Part shown: one piece after another, positions 36,031-46,481 of the stretch
Numbering within the stretch: position 1 is the first letter of the stretch
Layout: each line of letters starts with the position of its first letter
NCBI GenBank assembly: GCA_947683625.1
Contig: CANTUR010000156.1
Location: 1,984,001-2,048,000, forward strand
Source of the DNA: Mallotus nudiflorus
Taxonomy: Eukaryota; Streptophyta; Magnoliopsida; Malpighiales; Euphorbiaceae
Length of the DNA stretch: 64,000 nucleotides
Direction: 5' to 3'
Notes under the pieces: generated by a model
What the model saw: only the letters and a program-made list of their open reading frames with translations
Told to the model about the DNA's origin: nothing
The model's database searches: none
Made by a program: the position numbers and the translations under genes

Positions 36031-37780
36031 TTCTTTCAAAGTTTAAAACTTGATAATTTGCCCTTCGAAGACTCTTTTTGTTATTTAATGATGTTTAATG
36101 TTAGAGTTTACTCCTGTTGAATGTTGTCCCTTTCAGTTTTATTATTGAATGAATTTTAGTTTATGAAGAATATTAGCAAATCTTTAAACATGTTTGATTG
36201 ACTATATAAGTACCAACTAATTAAGGTAAAAAATAAACCTAAGTTATTTAGAAATGTGTTAGTAATTTACACTTTTTTTCCCTTCTATTTCTAGTAAAAA
36301 AATAGCATTTTAATTATTCAACCAAAACACTTTATATGAAAACATAACTTCACTACTTCTATTTCCAACAAATCAAAGTGTAAAAATTGTGAACTTACTT
36401 TTGAAATTGTTCATCACTTAGGGAAAGAAACATTATATTAAACAAACTATATCATATTAGGCAACTCTTAAGATTGAAGCCACTAATATTAACCTTATAA
36501 CTCGTTTCACCACTATATCTATAAGTATGATTTTTCAATGTGCCTTCAACTAAAAGCATTTCAGTTCTAAGTTCAAAATTAATAAACATTAAAAGATAGG
36601 AAACCTTAAGTTTAGTAATAAGGTAATCCATACCATTAATTTTAAAACATAGTCAAATGCCTATAATAAACACATAAATAATACATCCAAAAAACAACAG
36701 TAGTCATAATTTAAAATTTTCAAATAAAAAATGTTTTAGAACCTATAGTGCAATTGCCCAACTAGTATAAAGGCTTGAAATTGCACTTTTGTTATCTTCC
36801 CCAAGTAGAAGCCAATTATAAACACAACTATAATGATTCCTAAATGAAGAAAACTAAAACCATTAAAAGAAATATGATTGTTCCTCCTTATTAAAATGGC
36901 TTTGTTCTCAACCTTCTCCACTTTATATTCCTTGTCAATGTGGTTGTTACAAAATTTTCTTTACTAAATTTCTTCCATGCAAATATAGCTTCAGTCATAC
37001 TATTAAAAGACCAATACATACACCCTTTAAAGCCAAAAAACTGAATGAATACATTCTTCCTAAGATGGGTTGATCCCATGTGCATGTCCATTGAACACAA
37101 TATAATACTTGTTTCTTTGTCTTTTAATGTAAAATGATTCCATGTTTTCTTTTTCTTTTTTTTTATGAATAAGAATCTACTATAAACATGTGTTTTCTTT
37201 TATTTCTAATAACAATTTACTGTAAAAAAAATTGTAATTTAGAGATGAATTGTTTAACTGCATATATAAATCTTTCATATTCAACATGTATTTAATAAGA
37301 AAGCTGATTACATTTATGAGTTAATCTCATTCATAGAAGTTTGTCATCTCCCAAGACGTCATTAATGTTCTTCACCATCTACATTGCAATGGTATAATAG
37401 TAAATTACATTACTCATTAATGATGGAAATATATTTTTTCTAACTCTTTTGGAAAAATCTACCCTTTTTAACTAGATAGATTCTATATGTTTATCATCTA
37501 TCTAATAATATAACTAAGTGAAAATGGAGATGATGACCATATTCAGGGCTTTAGTCTAATAATTAAAGTTTTTTTCATGCCATTTAAATTGTAGTTAGCA
37601 AAAAAAACATGATGACCATATATATTTTATGAAAATAATAAATAATCATAAATATGATAGAATCACATTGGCTACAAAAATAATGATAAATTATAATTAA
37701 ATCTAATGGTATCATAAGAATTTTTTTTGTCTAACTAATATTGCTTATATATCAAGCAAGGAGAAAAAATATTATGATAT
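36031..37780 (-). pseudogene. AT-rich region with a possible zf-GRF protein relic (36736-37100)
   Basis: Mostly AT-rich with no gene. On the minus strand, 36736-37100 has two overlapping frames. The downstream frame reads 'KVENKAILIRRNNHISFNG' followed by a hydrophobic segment ending 'FIIGFYLGK', which resembles the C-terminal coil and membrane anchor of plant zf-GRF proteins. The upstream frame ('FFGFKGCMYW') could be a remnant of the zinc-binding part. No intact CX2C zinc site is visible, so this is tentative. Confidence 0.28.
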
Positions 37781-37784
37781 ATTG

Positions 37785-37880
37785 TTTATTTTAGTTTAAG
37801 TGGTAAAAGGTGTGAGCATTTAGATGAGAATAGTAGGATTCAAACTCTATCATCTCTTATTCTTTCCCTTATGGTGAAAA
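37785..37880 (+). mobile_element. Possible tRNA-derived SINE fragment
   Basis: A box A-like TAGTTTAAGTGG (37792-37803) and a box B-like GGATTCAAACTC (37837-37848) are spaced as in RNA polymerase III promoters of plant SINEs, with 'GGTGTGAGCATT' between them. The body is short and ends where the copia LTR begins at 37883. No target duplication could be identified. Confidence 0.4.
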
Positions 37881-37882
37881 TT

Positions 37883-38957
37883 AGTTGACCATTTGCATGA
37901 TCAAACTCCTAATTTTGATTTTTAACAATCAATTTAAGTTTATAATAATTTCTTTCAAGTGTGTAGGAATTTATTTGTATCAAAATTATCAGTTCAAGTC
38001 CAAAAATATGAAATACTATCATTATACTATATTTCAATGAAGTATAATATCCTAATCTTATACTTAAGTATTCAAAGCTTTTATGTGTCAAAAAGAATCA
38101 TTTTTGGACTTATAGGTGTCTCCTCACGAGCGTCTCATAAGCATAAGCATTGTGAGAGCAAAATTGAGTAAAAGGACAGTGCCACTCATGAGCACTATTC
38201 ACTCATGAGCAACTCATGAGGGTAGTCCTAATAGCTCCAAATGGTCATTTTTCAATGCAGCAACTAGTATTTTCACTCCTTATGAGCCAAAATTTACACC
38301 TTACAATTGTGAGTAGTGTTCTGATAGAAATAAGTCCAAAATGATTCAAAAAATAATTATAAATTTTAGAGACATGTTTGATACATCCAACGACCATATT
38401 TTTAAGTGTTTATCTATATAAACACTCTATAGAGTTCAATTGAAGGCTTAAGATCCTTATTTATCATTCCTTCTTTCTTAAGCATTCAATTAATCTCTCA
38501 AATTCTCTCTTAAATAATTTTTATATTTGTGTAACTCTTGTGAGAGTTGGTGAGTGTTAGAATAGACATTCTTGTTCTTATATTTTTTTGGATTAAGAAA
38601 ATGAGAAGTGAGATTCTATTCTAAAAGGAATTGGTTTAAATGTTGTCCATTGAAACACTTAGGGTTTGGTTTTTGAGTGAGCCTTGAAAACTAAAGTTGT
38701 AAGGTTATAAGAGTAAGCCATAGAACTCTTGTGTAATCTCAATCTTGTGAATAAGATTATGGGTGATTGAAAATCTTAACTTGGGTATAAGTTAGGTGGA
38801 GATGTAGGATTGTTGGGAATCTGAATTCCTTAAATCATTGTGTTCATTATTCTTCCTCTTATATTCTCTTTTAATTCTTACTTAATTCCTTAAAATCATT
38901 TTTATTTTTCTTAAAATCCTTATTAGCCTTATTCATCGTCCCTTTAAGGCACTTTAA
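37883..38957 (+). repeat. 5' LTR of the copia element
   Basis: Aligned to the 3' LTR from AGTTGACC (TGTTAACC in the 3' copy) to CACTTTAA (CACTTTCA in the 3' copy), so both terminal dinucleotides have mutated. A cluster of CTCATGAG palindromes at 38183-38220 precedes a TATA box TATATAAA at 38415-38422; both are conserved in the 3' LTR (46770-46808 and 47003-47010). Confidence 0.88.
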
Positions 38958-38971
38958 ATTGGTATTAGAGC
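38958..38971 (+). other. Primer-binding site of the copia element
   Basis: ATTGGTATTAGAGC immediately follows the LTR. It differs by one base from TGGTATCAGAGC, complementary to the 3' end of plant initiator methionine tRNA, the usual Ty1/copia primer. Confidence 0.88.
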
Positions 38972-39008
38972 TTGAATTCTAGGAACTTCATTGCTAGAAT
39001 ACAAGATC

Positions 39009-40660
39009 ATGAGGAGTGAATCTCAAAATATTTCTTCAGCAAGACCATTCTTTAATGGTAGTGACTATCCTCATTGGAAGTTCAAAATGGAGCTATATCT
39101 AGATTTTTATTTTATTAGACTTTGGGAAATTATTCTCAAAGGTTATCAGCCACTAAAAACTACCATTAATGGTGTACAAATTACTCTCTCTAGAAGTGAT
39201 TAGGATAATGATCAAAAGGAAGAAACTATAAAAATAAGAAAGCTATAATCACTCTATTCTCTTCCATGACAAGTAAAGAAGGAGGCAAGCTACAACATTG
39301 CATTTTGGCTAAGGAAATGTGGGAGACCTTAGAGAAACATTATGAAGGCAATGTACAAGTAAGAAGCAAAAATGTTTAACTTCATATGTATGAATATAAA
39401 CTCTTCAAAATGAAGCCTCAAAAATCAATTATGAAGATGATAAACCATCACAATGCTCTCATCATAACCCTAAAGAAACTTGGAAAACATTTCTCCAAGG
39501 AAGATGTGAACAACAAGATTCTAAGAATCCTACCTAAAAAGGATTGGAAATCTCAAGTCACTTTAATTGAGGAAGCTTAAGACCTTTATATCCTTTCAAT
39601 CGATATGCTTATTGGCAAGCTCTTGACACATGAGCTTACAATTAAGCAAAAAGGTAAAGAGCAAGAAGGGAAGGAAGAAAAGAAAAAGAGCATTGCATTA
39701 AAAGCTTCATAAGATGATAGTGAAGAGGAAAACAATGAAGGCTCTAGTGATAAATATGATAAAATTGCAATTCTCACTAGAAGCTTTAAGAAGTTCTTGA
39801 AAAATAAAATTTTTTCAACAATAAGAAATTTCAACAAGATGTATGAGGGAGAAAAAAAGAAGAAAACCAAAGAGGTTACTTGCTATGAATGTAAGAAACT
39901 AGGACACATTAGAAGTTAGTGTCCTAAATTCAAATTGAAGAACAAAGGAGCAAAGGATAAAAAGAAGGCCTTCAAAACTACTTAGAATGATGACTCCTCT
40001 TAAATCAAAAAAGAAGAGGAACAACAAGAAGTGGCCAATCTTTGCTTCATGGCTCTGAAGATGAAAAAGAGGTATCATCCACTTCTAACTCTTCTTGTGA
40101 TAAGTATTATGCTTCTAATGAATATGATGATGATGATGATGTTAAAAGCTCTATTATGAGAAAACTTTTGCTTAAGTACAAAAGCTTACTTTTTAGAAAG
40201 AAGCATTATAAGCAGTAGTTAAATAGCTTAACCAAGGAATTTGAGAAGTTAAAGATTGAATTTTCTAATCTTGTTAAATCAAATGATAAACTTGCTAGCG
40301 ATTTAAAATATTTTAATTCCTTAGAAGAATAACTCAAGAAAGCAAGTGATGAAAATCAAAAACTTTCTAAAGACATGGTTGAGCTAAAAAATTCCATATC
40401 AAAATTCCAAAGAGGAAAAGAGAGTTTAGATAATTTACTTGACTCTAAAAAATTTCATGAAAATACTCATAGAATTGGATATACTAATGGAATGGCCTCA
40501 TCTTCTTCTTCATCCCATATTAAATTTATTAAAGCATTATGCAATTCCATTCATTCTACCTTTAAATTGATTGAGACTCAAGCTTTCAAAGCTAATAAGT
40601 CTCATGTGTTAAATATTAAAGGGAAGTCTCATAAGACTCAATCCTATATGACATAAAGGG
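39009..40660 (+). pseudogene. gag of the copia element
   Basis: Starts at ATG 39009, 38 bases after the primer site. The N-terminus 'SSARPFFNGSDYPHWKFKM' is the start typical of plant copia gag (DUF4219/UBN2-type). 39386-39580 continues the capsid region. A zinc knuckle CX2CX4HX4C ('CYECKKLGHIRS*CPK') lies at 39881-39923, with a stop inside. A long Ser/Lys-rich, coiled-coil-like tail (40375-40656) follows, as in SIRE-type gag. Several in-frame stops. Confidence 0.8.
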
Positions 40661-41427
40661 GTAAGTCTTATTATGCTATAGAAGCATAACCCAACCATGC
40701 TTATATGTACACTATACACAACACTCACAAGCATGTTGCACAACACAATACACCTAAATATGTTGCACACATTGCCATTGTCAATGCATGTCTCATACTA
40801 TGACTCAAAAAGTAAATAATGTTTATGTTTTTTATTTAAATAAGCTTAATAACAAAGACATCAAATGTTTAATATCTATTTCCCATGACATATGGACATG
40901 TCATAAAAGGTTAGAACATGCAAATTTTGAGCTTTGAATGATCTTTGTAAACATGAACTTGTGATTAGTTTACCTAAGCTTGAATTCACCAAAGATGAAC
41001 CTTATCTTGCTTGTCAAAAGGGAAAACAATCCAAGTCTTCATTTAAGCTAAAAAAAGGTGGTGTCTACCTCTAGACTACTTGAACTTATACATATGGATT
41101 TATTTAGACCGACCAACTAGAATTGCTTGTCTAGGTGGAATGCACTATGCATATGTATTAGTTGATGACTACTCTAGATTTACTTAGGTGCATTTTCTTG
41201 CTTATAAGAATGATTTAAAGCCTTTGAAAATTTTGCTGAAAGAGTTCAAAAAGAAAAAGGATTTTATATTTCATCAATTAGAAGTGATCATGGAACTGGA
41301 TTTGAAAATGAATTTTTGAAAACCTTTAATAATGAAAATGGTATTTCACATACATTTTCATCTCCTAGAACTCCTTAAAAAATGAGGTAATTGAAAGGAA
41401 AAATAGAACTCTGAAAAGAGTACTAGA
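40661..41427 (+). pseudogene. Protease remnant and integrase N-terminal half of the copia element
   Basis: A GAG-pre-integrase zinc motif ('WTCHKRLEHANF', about 40893) precedes an integrase core at about 41085-41425: 'VDDYSRFT', 'SSIRSDHGTGFENEF', 'HTFSSPRTP', 'ERKNRTLKRVL'. The D...D...E spacing is still visible, though frames shift. Between 40660 and 40890 the protease is unrecognisable. After 'LKRVL' the gene is cut by the inverted LTR segment, and the following ~130 residues are missing when reading resumes at about 42165. Confidence 0.72.
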
Positions 41428-42150
41428 AGGGAGAAATTAAAAGAATTCTTTGCAAGAATTGAATGGACGTTTAGAAGGTAGAATGAAGAACACAAAAATT
41501 TAAGGAATTCAGATTCAATAACAATCCTACATCTCCACCTAACTTATCCCTAAGTTAGGATTTTCAATGACTCATAATCTTATTCATAAGATTGAGATTA
41601 CATAAGAGTTTTATGGCTTACTCTTACAACCTTACAACTGAAGTTTTCAAGGCTCACTAAAAAAACCAAAACCCAAGTGTTTCAATTAACAACACTTAAA
41701 CCAATTCCTTTAGAAATAAATCTCACTTCCCTTATAATCTAACCCAAGATTTAAGATGAAGAGAAATTCTATTTCTAACACACAACTAACTCTCACAAGA
41801 GTTATACCAACAAAGAATTATTTATAAGAATTTGACAGCTCAATGAATGATAAACATGTTTCTTGACTTCCATTTAACTCTATAGGTGTTTATATAGAAA
41901 AAAACTCAAAAATATAGTTTTTGGTGGTGAAAATAATGTGTCCAACGTCTATATTTTGAATAATTGAAAGTGATGATGTCAAATAACTATTCATTAATTA
42001 AAACCGTGATTATCAACTTAAGAAGTTTTAATTTTCCCAACCTTTCTTCATAAAAGCTATAAATATTTGAATTATCTTTCCATATCATTTTTAATAACCT
42101 AAGTTGGATTTCTATAACTCAAGATATATCTAAAATACTAAGAGATGTGC
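41428..42150 (-). mobile_element. Inverted LTR fragment inside the copia integrase gene
   Basis: Reverse complement of sequence related to the element's own LTR: 'TTTAAGGAATTCAGATTC' (41500) mirrors 'GAATCTGAATTCCTTAAA' (38818), and 41770-41920 mirrors the region from the TATA box to the leader (38410-38600). Divergence is clear, so it comes from a related subfamily or is old. Part of the integrase coding sequence is missing at this site, so insertion was accompanied by deletion. Confidence 0.75.
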
Positions 42151-42159
42151 AATTAGAGA

Positions 42160-43690
42160 TGCAGACTACGCTATTCTACTTCTAGCAAAGCATATAGAGT
42201 CTTAATAAGAGAACTCTAGTAGTTGAAGAGTCAATGCATATTGTATTTGATGAATCAAATTCACTTTATTTTATAAATGATGTTTATAGTGTTGATGATA
42301 TATGTGAACTTGTGGAAGAGAAAACTTAACAAGAAAATGTTAGCAAACCTTTAGAGCTAAAAGATGCTATAAAAGAGAATAATTAGGAGATACCTTAATC
42401 TACCTTAAAAGTTAAACTTCCAAAGGATTGGCAATTCAAGAAAGTTCATCCTCAAGACCTCATTATAGGTAACATTACAAAAGGGTAACTACTAGATCTA
42501 AGCTTAAATCTATTGTTAACTTAGTCTTCATTTCTCAAATCGAACCCAAAAATATTAATAATGCTTTAATTGATAAAATTTGGGTCTTTGTTATTCAAGA
42601 AGAGTTATATTAATTTGAGAGAAATAAGGTTTGGACCTTGGTTCCTAAACTAAAACATCATCCTACTATAGGTAACGAATGGGTGTTTAGAAATAAGATG
42701 AATGAACAAGCTATTATAACTAGGAACAAAGCTAGACTAGTTGCTAAAGGTTATAATCAAGAAGAAGACATTGATTATTATGAAATCTTTCCCCCTATTG
42801 CAAGTTTAGAAGCTATTAGAATGCTACTTGCATTTACATTATTCATGGATTTTAAACTTTATCAAATGGATGTTAAAAGTGCATTTCTAAATGGTGTTAT
42901 TAAAGAGTAGGTGTATGTTGAATAACCTCCTGGTTTTGAAAGTTTTGATTTTTCAAATTATGTATTTAAACTTTCAAAAGCATTATATGGATTGAAACAA
43001 GCTCCAAGAGCTTGGTATGAAATATTGAGTAACTTTTTACTATAGAAATGTTTCTCTAAAGGAAAGGTTAACACAACTCTTTTTATAAAGAAATCTAAAC
43101 ATGATTTATTAATTATGCAAATAAATGTTAATGATATTATTTTTAGTGCTACTAACTATTATTTATGTGAGGAATTTTCTAAGCTAATACAAGGAGAATT
43201 CGAGATGAGTATGATAGGAGAACTAAAATTCTTTCTTGGATTACAAATCAAACAATGCAAAAATGGGATTTTCATCAATCAAACAAAGTATGCAAGAGAA
43301 ATTCTCAAGAAGTTTGGCATGGATGGAGCTGAGATAAGAAAAACTCCAATAAGCACCACAACCAAACTCAACAAGGATAAGAAAATTGGAGTTTTTCTTA
43401 TCAAGTCCTAAGGAGTCTTATTTAAATACTGTCAAGTCCTAAGGAGTCTTATTTAAATAAGGGGTATGAAAAGCGATTTAGAGGTATGATCAGATCCCTT
43501 CTTTATATAACTACTAGTAGACCCGATATTATGTTTGCTACTTACTTATGTGTTATAATTCAATCAAGTCCTAAGGAGTCTTATTTAAATACTGTCAAAA
43601 GAATTTTCAAATATCTTTGTGGTACAATGCATTTATTACTCTGTAGCCTAGGAATTCTTCTTTTAATTTGATAAGTTATTCAGATGCAGA
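42160..43690 (+). pseudogene. Integrase C-terminus and reverse transcriptase of the copia element
   Basis: A 'SKAYRV...VVEESMHIVFDESN' block (about 42175-42265) is the linker after copia integrase. RT follows: 'WVFRNKMNEQAIITRNKARL' with 'LVAKGYNQEEDIDYYEIFPP' (42638-42910), 'LYQMDVKSAFLNG', 'LSKALYGLKQAPRAWYE', then 'INVNDIIFSATN' (43115-43160), where the family has Y-V-D-D-I-I-F, so a catalytic Asp is lost. 'ELKFFLGLQIKQ' and 'SRPDIMFATYLCVIIQ' complete the domain. A microduplication disrupts 43401-43460. Stops throughout. Confidence 0.82.
43401..43460 (+). repeat. Ectopic two-copy duplication of a downstream RT segment
   Basis: The segment TCAAGTCCTAAGGAGTCTTA + TTTAAATA occurs at about 43401 and 43432 and again at 43564-43592. 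In copia RT this text belongs only at the third position, where it encodes 'SSPKESYLNT'. The two upstream copies are out of place, so they are an insertion copied from about 130-160 bp downstream. Confidence 0.85.
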
Positions 43691-44130
43691 CTTTACTAGT
43701 AGTTTACTAGATAGAAAAAGAACTTTTGAAATATCAAATTTTAAGTAATTGCTTAGTTACTTGGTTTAGCAAGAAACAAGTTTTAGTTACCTTGTCCACC
43801 GCTAAAGCAAAATATGTAGTGGTTAGTTGTTGTTGCTCACAAAATCTATGGTAAAAACAACAACTATTGGACTATGACATTGATATTAATCACATTCCAA
43901 TTAAATATGATAATACAAATGCTATTAACCTTAGCAAGAATCTCATTCAGCATTCTAGAACTACGCATATTGACATTAGATATCATTTCTTGTGCGATCA
44001 TGTGTAAAATGGTGATATTTTTCTTAAATTTTTTTATACTAATAATTAATTAGCAAACATTGTTACCAAGCCTCTGTGAGGAAAGTTTAAATTTTATTAA
44101 GCATGAGCTTGGTATGATTTATGGTTCAAG
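43691..44130 (+). pseudogene. RNase H of the copia element
   Basis: Fragments include 'IPIKYDNTNAINLSKN' and 'QHSRTTHIDIRYHFLCDHV' (about 43890-44005), followed by a 'TKPL' motif near 44066, the typical C-terminal end of copia RNase H. Stops are interspersed. The conserved D in 'YDNTNAI' is present. Confidence 0.78.
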
Positions 44131-44650
44131 CTTGTCTTGATAACTTATTTAATTGCTTAATTGATGATTGGATTCATGTTTAATCATGCTTTTCACTAAT
44201 GTTTAATTTCTGTTTATTTTTCATATTTGATACCATAATATAAATCCTTACTTTGTCATGACTCATATATTCTTGGTTTATTTTTTGTGTCTAATACTCT
44301 ATGATAATTATTTATTAATAAATTTTATTTTTTATGTGAAAATTTTATCTGAAAAATATTTGCTATCTAAATAAATAATTATTGAATTTTATTGAATTTA
44401 TTGATTATTTAAGTAAGCAAAATTTATTTCATAAACATAATTTATTGATTTCCCATTTGCATTATTTATTTTTAATAATTATTTAAAATTAATTTTTTTA
44501 TTTTTTTTAAATTTATGATGATATTTGTCTAAGTATTTAATTTAGGTGTGATTTGTTTTATTTGGATGATTAATTTAGTGCATAAGGAACTATTTGTCAC
44601 ATTGTGAGGACCTAATTGTAAAGATTTTAAAAGTTTAGGGGCCTTTCAGC
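44131..44650 (+). other. AT-rich spacer after RNase H
   Basis: Very T/A-rich, with no coding signal or recognisable repeats before the hairpin cluster at 44655. Confidence 0.5.
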
Positions 44651-44654
44651 TTTT

Positions 44655-44890
44655 TCCATCACGAGCTGTTGAGCTCGTGATCATTGCGGGTTGACCTGTC
44701 CAAAGTGCTCATGAGTGGACCACTCATTAACTACTCGTGAGTAATAGTCTAACAGTCAACCAAACCCAATTCTATTGAGATTACAATTTTTTTAACTCTT
44801 TCTTTCTCTAAAATAGTAACCTGTATTTTTTGAGTACTTTTAGGACTTTATTTGATTATTTTAACCCTACCTCTTCCCTATATCAACCCC
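44655..44890 (+). promoter_or_regulatory. Putative internal promoter before the copia third ORF (hairpin, ATGAGT motifs, TATA-like)
   Basis: A perfect 10 bp hairpin ATCACGAGCT-GTTG-AGCTCGTGAT (44658-44681) is followed by GCTCATGAGTGGACCACTCA and CTACTCGTGAGTAA (to about 44745). These resemble the CTCATGAG palindromes of the LTR (38183-38220, 46770-46808). A TATA-like CCTATATCAACC lies at about 44877-44888, some 115 bp before the ATG at 45002. The order (motif cluster, ~130-200 bp, TATA) parallels the LTR. Promoter function is inferred. Confidence 0.45.
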
Positions 44891-45001
44891 TCAAACTATT
44901 TTTTTAATCTTTACATCATTTTCTTTTCATTCAAACTCCTTTCAAAAGAAAAAATTTATTCTCTAAAATTCTTTACTCTTAGCTTTTTCATCTCATGATC
45001 A

Positions 45002-46167
45002 TGGCTCCAAAGAAGAAGATTGCTCTGGATGCCTCATCCTTCTCTAGAAGAGCTACCAAAGATTAACCTAATAAGTAATCTCCTCTCTCCTACACTTCAA
45101 CTCAATTTATGGAAAGGCTTGCTCAATTTAAAGAAAGGAAAATTATTTCCTCTAAGTATATGTCTGAAGCTACTTTAGAGAAGATATGCTATTTCAACAA
45201 GGTTAGGACCTCACTTAACAATACAGGTTTGTATGATTTTGCATTCAATGCTTTTCCTACCTATCCCTCTTTAGTCCATGAATTTCTTGCTTCCTATTGC
45301 TTGAGAACCTACTACTTCAATGCACAAAATCCTATGAATAGCATGATATTTAGATTAGGTGGGAGAGATAGAGCTTCTCCTAATTCTTCTTGGCTTTCTA
45401 ACCCTTTTTAGACTTAATATGCTAAACCTAATGAAAAACCATTTAAAGCAAGACAAACAAAATCATCTAATTTTGCTTTAAAATCTCTTTAGTATGTGCA
45501 TCGGTTCATTACCTACTCTATTCATGCTAGGGGCTTAAGTAATGTAGCTATTTCCTTTGATGATCTTTTCCTTGTTAGATATCCTATTGAAGGCATGGAT
45601 GTTGAACTAGGAAGATGGCTCCAATAGAGGTTTTGGTTAGCTATTAATAGTGTTAGTGGTGCTTTATGTATAAAAGGTTTTATCATTAAAATTGCTAATC
45701 ACTTTGTGATGAATTTAAACAACACTACTTCTTCCATTCCATACTCTTTCCTTGATAATAACCTCTTGAGAAACACTAGGCAATTCAAGATTGTTAGAAA
45801 TTCTTGGGTCTGGAAAGATGAAGTAGGAGATGAAGATATTGAGTAGTTAGCACAAGACTTAGAAGATGTTGAGCACATAGGTACTCTTGGACTTGAATGT
45901 GTGTAAATTGAGGAAGAAATCCCTTGAGAGTATGCTCCTCCTTAATCTTAAAGAAAAAGAGCAAGAGGACTTTCCACTTCTCAAATTATTAATAATGAGC
46001 CTGCTTGGCTTGATAGATTTTTTGATTGTCTCTCCATTATTGAATCCAACTTCAACAATAGGTTTGATCAAGTGGACACAAGACTTGATCATTTTGAGAA
46101 TAGGATGGATCACATAGAGTATGATATTCATCAATTGTATGCTCATTACAAAATACAATGCACTTAG
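45002..46167 (+). pseudogene. Third ORF of the copia element (plant transposon-protein-like)
   Basis: ATG at 45002 opens a basic N-terminus 'MAPKKK'. The domain 'ERKIISSKYMSEATLEKI' ... 'FPTYPSLVHEFLASY' (45109-45411) aligns by eye with 'SRKIVPNKYVSDTSLTEIGL' ... 'FHAPPIFEFLFSCSF' of the Ty3 third ORF at 12337-15075. A middle region (45480-45840) with 'RFITYSIHARG' resembles the 'HRLMVHSLF' stretch of the Ty3 ORF. The C-terminal segment 'FNNRFDQVDTRLDHFENRMD' (about 46040-46115) is a heptad-like coiled coil. Ends at TAG 46165-46167. At least one frameshift and several stops. In position it corresponds to SIRE env-like genes. Confidence 0.7.
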
Positions 46168-46481
46168 ACTCCTTCTCTTTCACACCTCATCCTTCACAAG
46201 ACTAGATTTTTTTCTTTCTTCTTCTTCATCAAGTTTATGTTTGGTTTATCACATGTTTGCTATGATAATTCTTTCTTTTCTTTGCTCTAATACATGATAT
46301 ATTTTATTGAATTTATGCATATACTAAAGGGGAGGAAAATATTTTCATATATTGCATCTATTTAATTTGAAAGAGGGAGCTATTTTATATAGCACACATC
46401 TATTCATATTAATTATTTAGCACTCATACACAATTTATTTATTTTTATTAAATTGATTGTCAAAGCCAAAAAATGAGAGAT
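46168..46481 (+). other. 3' UTR and purine tract of the copia element
   Basis: T-rich sequence, then 'GTCAAAGCCAAAAAATGAGA' and GATTG next to the LTR. This is a decayed form of the CAAAAAGGGGGAGATTG tract usual before copia 3' LTRs. Confidence 0.7.

Noticed and set aside
36736..36921. Intact zf-GRF gene
   Set aside because: No zinc-binding Cys set and frames are broken; kept only as a low-confidence relic.
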